A stretch of 64,000 bases of DNA, from assembly GCA_016787575.1 (NCBI GenBank), contig JAEUUO010000023.1:1-64000 (forward strand), in the 5' to 3' direction. Position 1 is the stretch's first letter, and each line of letters begins with the position of its first letter. The notes below the pieces were generated by a model. That model did no database searches and was not told the DNA's origin. It saw nothing but the letters and a program-made list of their open reading frames with translations. Origin of the DNA: Saprospiraceae bacterium. Its GTDB lineage: Bacteria > Bacteroidota > Bacteroidia > Chitinophagales > Saprospiraceae. Position numbers and translations under genes: made by a program. Positions 34,021 through 41,425 of this stretch are shown here, in pieces.

Positions 34021-34647
34021 TTACTCTCCTACCGCCTGTTTAATTTTAACAAAATCCAGTTTTGCAGCAAAGGCCAATTCGGCTTGTTCGTTTGCAAAGC
34101 CTTTTGCTTGGATAGTTATTAAGGTTTGGCTCAGTGGAATTTGGATTTGAGTAGATCTGATTTTTTTTGAAACATCGCTGTTGCCATAATAATCGGTCAT
34201 TTCAGTTTTTAATATGGCGCGTTGCGATCCAACACGTACGCTTTTAGCACCTTCGCCCATCAGAGCTGGATTGGATAAATACATATTCATAGCACTCATC
34301 ATCGGTGAGTTTGTTAAAATCTGAATTTCTGCTTCATTTTCTTCAAGTGCCGGATTTTTATATTGTTTGCTGATTTGGTTCCCGCCCATAGCTCCTAAAG
34401 CAGTATTGGAAGAGCCACCAGCAACTTCTTTCAGTCCGTTAATTTCAGTCGGCAGTAAATTGCCAACTTGTTCAGACATGAGTTTGTTCAGTTCGTTTAT
34501 GGCATCTTGCAAGCTCATTTGGGCTTGTTTGTAATTTTTTTGACCATAAAAGTCGCTGGCTTCTTTCAGGAAGTTTTGGACAGGATCCTGGCTGTAGGAT
34601 TTAAAATAAATTAATATGAGGCTAATACTAATTATAATATTTTTCAT
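34021..34647 (-). CDS. Secreted hypothetical protein
   Basis: I do not recognise this protein. A signal peptide (MKNIIISISLILIYFKSYSQ) is followed by a short TPR-like helix pair (PVQNFLKEASDFYGQKNYKQAQMSLQDAINELNKLMSEQVGNLL), a Gly/Asn-rich linker (VAGGSSNTALGAMGGNQISKQYK) and a region with mixed strands that ends RSTQIQIPLSQTLITIQAKGFANEQAELAFAAKLDFVKIKQAVGE. The last part could be a small beta domain. 208 aa. An exact -7 box (TATATTTG) lies 19 nt before the ATG, back to back with the propeller promoter in a 61-bp divergent intergenic region. Orphan in context: neighbours give no hint of function. Confidence 0.6.
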   Translation of the reverse strand: MKNIIISISLILIYFKSYSQDPVQNFLKEASDFYGQKNYKQAQMSLQDAINELNKLMSEQVGNLLPTEINGLKEVAGGSSNTALGAMGGNQISKQYKNPALEENEAEIQILTNSPMMSAMNMYLSNPALMGEGAKSVRVGSQRAILKTEMTDYYGNSDVSKKIRSTQIQIPLSQTLITIQAKGFANEQAELAFAAKLDFVKIKQAVGE

Positions 34648-34666
34648 ATATTTAGTTTTGTTTAAT

Positions 34667-34674
34667 CAAATATA
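34667..34674 (-). promoter_or_regulatory. -7 promoter box TATATTTG of the secreted hypothetical gene
   Basis: Exact TAnnTTTG on the minus strand, 19 nt before the ATG at 34647. It lies 10 bp from the divergent box at 34685-34692, so the two promoters overlap. Confidence 0.55.
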
Positions 34675-34684
34675 AGTATTTTAT

Positions 34685-34692
34685 TAATTTTG
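34685..34692 (+). promoter_or_regulatory. -7 promoter box TAATTTTG of the propeller gene
   Basis: Exact TAnnTTTG, 19 nt before the preferred ATG at 34712. The two divergent boxes lie 10 bp apart, so RNA polymerase binding at one should exclude the other. Confidence 0.55.
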
Positions 34693-34711
34693 GCAACATA
34701 AATTTTATTTG

Positions 34712-36787
34712 ATGAGAAAGTCAATATTTATATTATTAATTTTTGGATCTTTTTATTGTTCGTCCCAATCTTGGACATATTATAATATAATCAATACATC
34801 TAAAGATCAAGGAGCAAGTAATATTGTGAAACTAATTATTGATAGTATTGGCAATCCTTGGATGGTAAATAAATTTGGAGGAGTTACATATTTTGATGGT
34901 AATGATTTTTATAATTATACAAAGGCAAATGGTTTAGCTGAAGAACAATATGTTGATGCTACAATAGATGCAAATAACAATATTTATTTCTTAAGCTATA
35001 ACTATATAAGTATTTACAGAAATCAAAATTTTTCACATATAAAATTAAACAATAATATAAATCCATCGAAAATAGCTGTAGATAAAATGGGTAAGATTTA
35101 TTTGGTAGATCAAATCAGATTGTTTATTCTAGACAGCAATCGATTAGATACGTTTAATATTAAAGATATTTTAGGGCAAAGTATTAATTTTGGCATAAGG
35201 TCAGTGGATATTGATCAATTTGATAGAGTTTGGTTAGCAACAAATTTTGGTTTAATTCAATATAAAAGCGGTGCTTTAGAAGTTATAAATATTTCTGATG
35301 GATTAGTATCAAATAACATTAGCCAAGTAAAATGTGATAAAGACAGTGTTATCTATTTTGCATATGATTCGCATGGCTTTGGATCAATTAATGGATCAAA
35401 TATTTATCGATTATCATTAGGAAATGATAGTACCGATTTTTCTAATAGATATTTCGATATTAATCCGGATCACACGATTAGTTTTATTAATAAAAAATAC
35501 GGCTATTTTATTTATAATCTTTCAAATGCAGTATTGACTGAATTCAAGCATCCGTTAATAAATTCATTTAATTATAGTTCAATTGCAAGAGGCAAATATG
35601 GAGATTATTGGATTTCAACAAATAAAGGATTATTACATTTTAAAGATGGTGTATTCAAGCAGTATACTAAGAAAACTGGATTGGCTTCAAACTCAATAAG
35701 GTCAATTTATTTTGATGAGTTTCAGGATGTTTTTATTGGTACAAATGATGGATTGGCAAAATTTAAAGACAAGGAATGGACTTATATTTGTCCTCTTAAT
35801 ATTATTGATATACTAGATAAATCCAACAACAATCTTTTATGTACCTCACTCGATTCTGGAGCCTATAATATTAATTTGTCAAGTCCATACGAACGAGTAA
35901 AACTGAAAGAAATTAAGTATTCTACAAGAAGAAAAAATGCTAAGGATAGTTCTGGTAATTTCTGGATTCCAACTACCATTAATACGGTAATTAAGTTTAA
36001 TGGGTTAACAGCTACAGAATATTTATTGGATCAAAGTGTAGGAAAAGCAATTGTTAGAAATATTGCATTGAATCCAAAAGATAATCTTCCTTATTTAGCA
36101 ACATCAATTGGGGTGTACAAATTTGATGGGTTAAAATTTTCAAGGGTTTTAGGTACCGAAGGTTTTCTTTGCTATGATATTGCCTTTACTTCAGAAGGTA
36201 AAATGATTTTATTTGCAACACCAAATGTATTTTCGATTGTTGCAATATATTATTTTGACGGTAATAATTTATTGCAATTATCAAATTTTGATTCAACGAT
36301 TAAAAACTTTTTGCCGGATGGTTATTATTTATTTATAGATTCTAAAGATCAAATTTGGTTTGGATGTCATTTGGGGATGTTTCATTTTGATGGTAATGTC
36401 TGGTATTTATATGATTTAAACAATGGGTTGCTTTCTAATCAGGTTAATTGTATAAACGAGGATTCAAGTCATAATATGTGGATTGGAACAGAGTCAGGAG
36501 TATGTAAACTAACTTTGGGAACAGTGAAAAATGAAAATATTAATTTTAATAATCCGATTACACCTTACCCAAATCCATGCTTAAATTATATTGAATTTAC
36601 ATTTCCAGAAAAAATAATTGAAAGTATGAGTAATCTGCAAATTTTTAACGAATCGGGAAGTTTGGTAATAATTATACACAAACTTGATTCTAGAAAATTA
36701 AATATTCAATTTTTAAAAAGTGGGAAATATTATTTTAAAATAAATGATGAAAACATGTGTTACACAGGTTCTTTTGTAAAATTGTAA
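34712..36787 (+). CDS. Secreted two-component-regulator-type beta-propeller with T9SS sorting domain
   Basis: A signal peptide (MRKSIFILLIFGSFYCSSQS) is followed by many repeats of the type seen in the sensor domains of hybrid two-component systems: VWLATNFGLIQYKSGALEVINISDGLVSN, YWISTNKGLLHFKDGVFKQYTKKTGLASNSIRSIYFD, IWFGCHLGMFHFDGNVWYLYDLNNGLLSNQVNCI and MWIGTESGVCKLTLGTV. These form a propeller of about 600 residues. There is no transmembrane segment and no kinase, so it is not a sensor kinase. The last 80 residues (TPYPNPCLNYIEFTF... GKYYFKIND) are a T9SS sorting domain. ATG 34712 is preferred over the TTG at 34709. A hairpin terminator lies 12 bp after the stop. Ligand unknown. Confidence 0.82.
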   Translation: MRKSIFILLIFGSFYCSSQSWTYYNIINTSKDQGASNIVKLIIDSIGNPWMVNKFGGVTYFDGNDFYNYTKANGLAEEQYVDATIDANNNIYFLSYNYISIYRNQNFSHIKLNNNINPSKIAVDKMGKIYLVDQIRLFILDSNRLDTFNIKDILGQSINFGIRSVDIDQFDRVWLATNFGLIQYKSGALEVINISDGLVSNNISQVKCDKDSVIYFAYDSHGFGSINGSNIYRLSLGNDSTDFSNRYFDINPDHTISFINKKYGYFIYNLSNAVLTEFKHPLINSFNYSSIARGKYGDYWISTNKGLLHFKDGVFKQYTKKTGLASNSIRSIYFDEFQDVFIGTNDGLAKFKDKEWTYICPLNIIDILDKSNNNLLCTSLDSGAYNINLSSPYERVKLKEIKYSTRRKNAKDSSGNFWIPTTINTVIKFNGLTATEYLLDQSVGKAIVRNIALNPKDNLPYLATSIGVYKFDGLKFSRVLGTEGFLCYDIAFTSEGKMILFATPNVFSIVAIYYFDGNNLLQLSNFDSTIKNFLPDGYYLFIDSKDQIWFGCHLGMFHFDGNVWYLYDLNNGLLSNQVNCINEDSSHNMWIGTESGVCKLTLGTVKNENINFNNPITPYPNPCLNYIEFTFPEKIIESMSNLQIFNESGSLVIIIHKLDSRKLNIQFLKSGKYYFKINDENMCYTGSFVKL

Positions 36788-36798
36788 TCTTTAAATAA

Positions 36799-36827
36799 CA
36801 AAGGAGGTACAAATTGCGCCTCCTTTG
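36799..36827. terminator. Bidirectional hairpin terminator between convergent genes
   Basis: CAAAGGAGG (36799-36807) pairs with CCTCCTTTG (36819-36827); the loop region holds TACAAATTGCG. It is 12 bp after the propeller stop and 38 bp after the T9SS gene stop. The sequence AAAGGAGGTACAAATTG is shared with the hairpin after the neighbouring T9SS gene at 38683-38713. Confidence 0.75.
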
Positions 36828-36864
36828 CTTTTATGGATAAAAAATATCTGTTTTTAAGCAGTTA

Positions 36865-38328
36865 TTATTTTTGAATGGTAAATGATTTGACATTTTGCTC
36901 AAGGCCATTCATGACTTTTACAAAATACAAGCCATTGGAAAAATTAGAAATTTCAACTGGTATTACCAATTCAAGTTGATGATTCATGGAATGATTTTCT
37001 GCATGTAATTTTTGTCCGAAGGAATTGTATAAAACGAGTTCAACAGGATTTCCCGTATTGGATTGAACTTTAACATACAATACATTCTGAGCAGGATTTG
37101 GATACACTTCAATGCCTTGATAATCGGAAGCAGTCAGATCGTATTGATATATAACTTCTTCACCAGACATGAATTCATTTTTCTCGATCCGTTTCAAATT
37201 GCCACCACCGCAGCCAGAATTACCACAAGGGCCTAAATAGCCACCCGCATTGATATGGTTTTGAACCGCTGATAAATAGGTACAAACAGTTTTGTAGCCA
37301 CCGGGTGATTTACTGCAAACTTGAACTTTGGTATTCGCACTGCATTTCCAAGCATTAATAACTTGATTGATGTTTGATGGAGGGTATTTACAATCGGGTC
37401 TGCCATCATTATTATTATCAATTTGATCATTGCCCCCTGGACAAACATCACAAGCATCCCCAACGCCGTCGCAATCCGAATCGGATTGACTTGGATTATA
37501 GTTGTTGGGACAGTTGTCAAAGCAATTGGTAATGCCATCGCCATCAGAATCTGGACTTTCATCTACAATCCCATTGCAATTGTCATCAATATCATTGCAC
37601 AACTCAGTGCGGCAAGGGTAAATGGAATTGTTAAAATCATTGCAATCACCATAAGCGTAAGTATATCCATCGCCATCATTATCCAGTGAAACACAGGAAG
37701 CAGTTGGGACAAAAGCAACTGCATCCACAAAATTACCGACGGAGCCTCCGCTTACACCACGAATTCTTAATCGGGAGCCCGTTTGGCCGGCAGGAATGGT
37801 GTAGTATCCGGAATAAAAATTCCAACTGGTACCATCGGTCATTGATACCAAGGTGGTGTAAGGTCCACCTATTGGACCAATTTCAAAAATTGCATTTTGG
37901 GTTCCAGATCTTCCTCGATGAGCTATTTGCCAATAATAATTTTCTCCTTCGCAGCTTGAAAAATCTTGATGTACCGTGCTGGGAAAGTTTGAATTTATTT
38001 CTATGTAATTTGATCCATGGTAAGCTGCGACACCTTCGTTCCCATTTCCCCAAATCTCAAAATTTCCATCATTGGTGGTCCATCCAAAACAAGAACCGGC
38101 AAAATCAATCGAATTATTAGAAACACAATTGGTCTCAAAACTACCATTGATTGAACCCGAAGAACAGGGACAGCTGGGAGGAAGGTAATTTAAATTCGAC
38201 TTATTTAATTTTTTTGTATGAACTGATGTGATTGAAGATCCCAGCAAACCACTTGGAATCAATAGCATCAGCACCATGAAAAAATCCAGGAATTTGGGAA
38301 AGGAGCCAGCGTTGGACATCTGTTTCAT
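36865..38328 (-). CDS. T9SS-secreted protein with MopE-like metal-binding and thrombospondin-3-like repeats
   Basis: A signal region (FMVLMLLIPSGLLGSS) precedes a Cys-rich galactose-binding-like segment (FGWTTNDGNFEIWGNGNEGVAAYHGSNYIEIN, about 80-205). Then follow a MopE-type motif (LDNDGDGYTYAYGDCNDFNNSIYPCRTELCNDIDDNCNGIVDE), type-3-like calcium loops (DSDGDGITNCFDNC, DSDCDGVGDACDVCPGG), a cysteine module (WKCSANTKVQVCSKSPGGYKTVCTY...YLGPC) and a T9SS sorting domain (EVYPNPAQNVLYV to the end). About 210 C-terminal residues are nearly the same as in the next gene. The calcium-type loops suggest extracellular structural stability; function is unknown. The ATG at 38319 could replace 38328. A terminator lies 37 bp downstream. 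Confidence 0.85.
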   Translation of the reverse strand: MKQMSNAGSFPKFLDFFMVLMLLIPSGLLGSSITSVHTKKLNKSNLNYLPPSCPCSSGSINGSFETNCVSNNSIDFAGSCFGWTTNDGNFEIWGNGNEGVAAYHGSNYIEINSNFPSTVHQDFSSCEGENYYWQIAHRGRSGTQNAIFEIGPIGGPYTTLVSMTDGTSWNFYSGYYTIPAGQTGSRLRIRGVSGGSVGNFVDAVAFVPTASCVSLDNDGDGYTYAYGDCNDFNNSIYPCRTELCNDIDDNCNGIVDESPDSDGDGITNCFDNCPNNYNPSQSDSDCDGVGDACDVCPGGNDQIDNNNDGRPDCKYPPSNINQVINAWKCSANTKVQVCSKSPGGYKTVCTYLSAVQNHINAGGYLGPCGNSGCGGGNLKRIEKNEFMSGEEVIYQYDLTASDYQGIEVYPNPAQNVLYVKVQSNTGNPVELVLYNSFGQKLHAENHSMNHQLELVIPVEISNFSNGLYFVKVMNGLEQNVKSFTIQK

Positions 38329-38682
38329 TGATTAATTTTTAATGATAAAAAATAAATTCAAAAGAACGATTCGATTCCCAGGATAGACTAAATCACTATA
38401 AATATCTGATTTATTTTAAATTTCTTGGTCATTTTAAAACAATTATTTTTTTAATTGAAATTCTATTTTAACGAATACCCCTTTATTATACTGTTTATTA
38501 AAACTTAAATTCATTTAGTTCTTAAGTTCAGCCTAAAATGGAAAGTCCATTGTCTTTAATCTAATAGCAATTTGGCTAAAGTTTTTTACCTAAAGAAAAC
38601 TATCGTAGTCTAATTAATTGGATAGGTTAGACTCGTTTTAGCTAAGAAATATTTTAGTTATGCAAGCTGGAGGGGTAAAATA
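38329..38682. other. AT-rich intergenic region without a visible gene
   Basis: About 350 bp upstream of the T9SS/MopE-like gene, mostly A/T, with no ORF of note, no exact TAnnTTTG box in the minus orientation close to the start at 38328, and no repeat words of the 7/8-base kind. It precedes the hairpin at 38683-38713. Confidence 0.5.
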
Positions 38683-38713
38683 AAAAAGGAGGTACAAATT
38701 GTACCTCCTTTTT
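38683..38713. terminator. 13-bp perfect hairpin after the T9SS/HYR-like gene
   Basis: AAAAAGGAGGTAC (38683-38695) pairs perfectly with GTACCTCCTTTTT (38701-38713), with a 5-nt loop. It is palindromic, with A-run and T-run at the ends, so it can terminate in both directions, and it lies 34 bp after the minus-strand T9SS gene (stop at 38748). The stem sequence is shared with 36799-36827. Confidence 0.8.
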
Positions 38714-38747
38714 ATGTTTTATCGTCAAACTGTTTTTTATACAGTTA

Positions 38748-41168
38748 TCATTTTTGAATAGTAAAGGATTTAACATTTTGCTCGAGTCCATTCATGACTT
38801 TTACAAAATACAATCCATTGGAATAATCGGTAATGCCAATCGGTATTACTAATTCAAGTTGATTGTTCATAACATGTTTTTCAACAAGCAATTTTTGTCC
38901 GAAAGAATTGTATAAAACGAGATCAACAGGATTTCCGGTATTGGATTGAACTTTAACATACAATATATTTTGAGCCGGATTGGGATACACTTCAATGCCC
39001 TGATAATCGGAAGCAGTCAAATCATATTGATATAATACTTCTTCACCAGTCATGAATTCGTTTTTCTCGATTCGTTTCAAATTGCCACCACCGCAGCCGG
39101 AATTGCCACATGGGCCTAAATAACCGCCTGCATTGATGTGATTTTGTACTGCTGACAAATAAGTACAAACTGTTTTATAACCACCGGGTGATTTACTGCA
39201 AACCTGAACTTTAGTATTCGCACTGCATTTCCAAGCATTAATAATTTGGTTGATGTTTGAAGGTGGATATTTACAATCTGGTTTACCATCGTTGTTGTTG
39301 TCTATTTTGTCATCACCACCCGGGCATTGATCACAAGCATTTCCTACTCCATCACAATCATCATCAGGACCTGAAACTGTAAAAACTGCACTGCATGTAA
39401 CAGGGCCTTCACAAGAGGAAGTTACTGTAAAGGTGACCGTTTTTGATCCACCATATCGACTGGGTGCTGCACCTCCATTATTAGATGCAACCGCATTACA
39501 TCCACCACTAAAAATAATTGAATTAAGCCAATTTGAATATGAATTATTTATTGCTTCCTGTGTTTGACACAGACCTTCATTTTTATTTTGTGGACATTCG
39601 GTTATCACAACCAATGGTGCATTGATACTAATTTGTTGATTGCAAGTTTTGTTATTTCCGGCATTGTCTTTGACTTTCCATGATCTGGTAACTACTATTG
39701 GGCAGGTTCCTGACTTTGAATCTTTGTAAGTAACACCGGTTATTCCACAATTATCATAGGCTGTTCCATTATTAGGGCTGGAAGAATATGCGGCAAAAGA
39801 CGAGTTTGTTTCATTCTCATTATATGCCGGTGAATTAATTACACCGGTATTGCATCCGCTAAATGTTCTATTATCAGGGCATTTAGTGATATTTGGAGCC
39901 TGAGCGTCTGTTACAATAATTTTAAATTTACAACTTGCAATACCTCCATTTTGTTCAGTTGCTAATGCAGTTATAGTGGTAGTTCCAACAGGATATGTAG
40001 AAGAAGGACTTATATTAGTATATTGTATATCTGGTACATTTCCGTAACAATCAACTGCAGATGCGATGCTGAATGCAAACAATCGGATTCCTTTTTTGCC
40101 TCGATCTGTTCCATCCAAATCAGCCCAATCAGTGTAATCGACAGTTGCTCCATAAAAATAAATTCTAAAAGTAATAGAACCACTTACTGGCCCCATCCCA
40201 CTTAAATTAAATTCTAGTGATTGAGAACCTCCGGGATTTACCGAAATCATTGAAATGTCAGAACTATATGCATCTAGACTTGAACGGATACTTGCTTTTG
40301 TAGGGCCTGTGCCTAAATAGGAAGTTTTATCATAGTTTAATTTTGCAAAGCGGGTACCTCCAGGAACACTTACAGTAAACGTCAGATACTCACCAGCAGG
40401 TACAGTTGGAGATGCAGTTATTTTTCCTATGGGTAAAGTTCCTGTGTTACACCAGTCCAAGAGTCCAACCGTTGTTAAGTTGCCTGCAGTAAAACCCAGA
40501 CCTTGATTTGATGGTGCAATTGGTGTATTTCCACATAATGAACCTGTGGGATTGTATTGTAAAACTAAATCATCTGGAAAATTATAGATAGCGCTACATA
40601 AATCAGGGTCTGAATTCAGTGAAATATTAGCAGGACAAGTAATGGTAGGATGACAACATAATGTGGTTGAAACAGTAGATCCACTTATAATTACTGTGTA
40701 ATTCCCACTCCCGCCAAGATAGGAATCCAATTGCATAGCGTATTGTGCAGTAGATGCTGTAAATGAAAAGGTATAAGTAGAAGTTCCTGGACCTGCAGCT
40801 TGAAAGTTATTTAAAGTACCATCATCTGAAAAATCACCAATTTCAACACAATTGTCAGGAGCCGAATACAGCCAACAAAAACTTTGCCATCCTGGCGTCG
40901 TCACAGAGAAATTGATGACATCACCCACTTTTGCATTAAATACAAACCAAACGTGGTCTGTAGAAGAATGGGAGTATGAACCTGTAAAAGTTCCCATGCC
41001 TTGATAATCTACATCAGAAACTGGAGCTGGATCATGAGTCGCAAAAGCACTTCCAGGCAGGCACAAAATAAACATAAAGCAAATCAAATAAATACTTTTA
41101 GCACAAAATTGCCGGACGTGCGATTTAGACTTTTCAATTAAGGCAGAATTAATAAATTGTTTTTTCAT
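38748..41168 (-). CDS. T9SS-secreted multi-domain protein with HYR-like repeats
   Basis: A signal peptide (SIYLICFMFILCLPGSAFA) precedes a bacterial pre-peptidase-like domain (YQGMGTFTGSYSHSSTDHVWFVFNAKVGDVINFSV...). Two HYR/Ig-like segments follow (CCHPTITCPANISLNSDPDLCSAIYNFPD, and SCKFKIIVTDAQAPNITKCPDNRTFSGCNTG...), then a Cys-rich region with CNQQISINAPLVVITECPQNKNEGLC, a calcium-loop DDCDGVGNACDQCPGG, the shared cysteine module and a T9SS sorting domain. I chose ATG 41168 (MKKQFINSALIEK) over 41219. The last ~210 residues are about 90% the same as those of the neighbouring gene, while the N-terminal parts are unrelated. Function unknown. Confidence 0.82.
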   Translation of the reverse strand: MKKQFINSALIEKSKSHVRQFCAKSIYLICFMFILCLPGSAFATHDPAPVSDVDYQGMGTFTGSYSHSSTDHVWFVFNAKVGDVINFSVTTPGWQSFCWLYSAPDNCVEIGDFSDDGTLNNFQAAGPGTSTYTFSFTASTAQYAMQLDSYLGGSGNYTVIISGSTVSTTLCCHPTITCPANISLNSDPDLCSAIYNFPDDLVLQYNPTGSLCGNTPIAPSNQGLGFTAGNLTTVGLLDWCNTGTLPIGKITASPTVPAGEYLTFTVSVPGGTRFAKLNYDKTSYLGTGPTKASIRSSLDAYSSDISMISVNPGGSQSLEFNLSGMGPVSGSITFRIYFYGATVDYTDWADLDGTDRGKKGIRLFAFSIASAVDCYGNVPDIQYTNISPSSTYPVGTTTITALATEQNGGIASCKFKIIVTDAQAPNITKCPDNRTFSGCNTGVINSPAYNENETNSSFAAYSSSPNNGTAYDNCGITGVTYKDSKSGTCPIVVTRSWKVKDNAGNNKTCNQQISINAPLVVITECPQNKNEGLCQTQEAINNSYSNWLNSIIFSGGCNAVASNNGGAAPSRYGGSKTVTFTVTSSCEGPVTCSAVFTVSGPDDDCDGVGNACDQCPGGDDKIDNNNDGKPDCKYPPSNINQIINAWKCSANTKVQVCSKSPGGYKTVCTYLSAVQNHINAGGYLGPCGNSGCGGGNLKRIEKNEFMTGEEVLYQYDLTASDYQGIEVYPNPAQNILYVKVQSNTGNPVDLVLYNSFGQKLLVEKHVMNNQLELVIPIGITDYSNGLYFVKVMNGLEQNVKSFTIQK

Positions 41169-41394
41169 AAGTTTGAATTTTATACGTACTAAATTTATGT
41201 AATATAAATAATTGACCAAGGAAGAAATATAAACCAGTCTTTAGAAATTTAAAAAGACTCTAATAAAGAGTTGCCAAAGGTAGTTTGCTTATTTCAAGCG
41301 ACCAAAATAGTCAATAATTTTATATAATATATAATTACATAAGAATAATACTTAATTTAAAGTCTATAATTTCTTATCCCTCAAGCGGTTTCCC

Positions 41395-41402
41395 TACCTT
41401 TG
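41395..41402 (+). promoter_or_regulatory. -7 promoter box TACCTTTG of dnaE
   Basis: Exact TAnnTTTG, 23 nt before the dnaE ATG at 41426. Confidence 0.6.
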
Positions 41403-41425
41403 CCCACCAGACCAGAATTTAAACC

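Noticed and set aside
34712..36787. Two-component sensor kinase
   Set aside because: No transmembrane, kinase or receiver domain; the propeller ends in a T9SS sorting domain.
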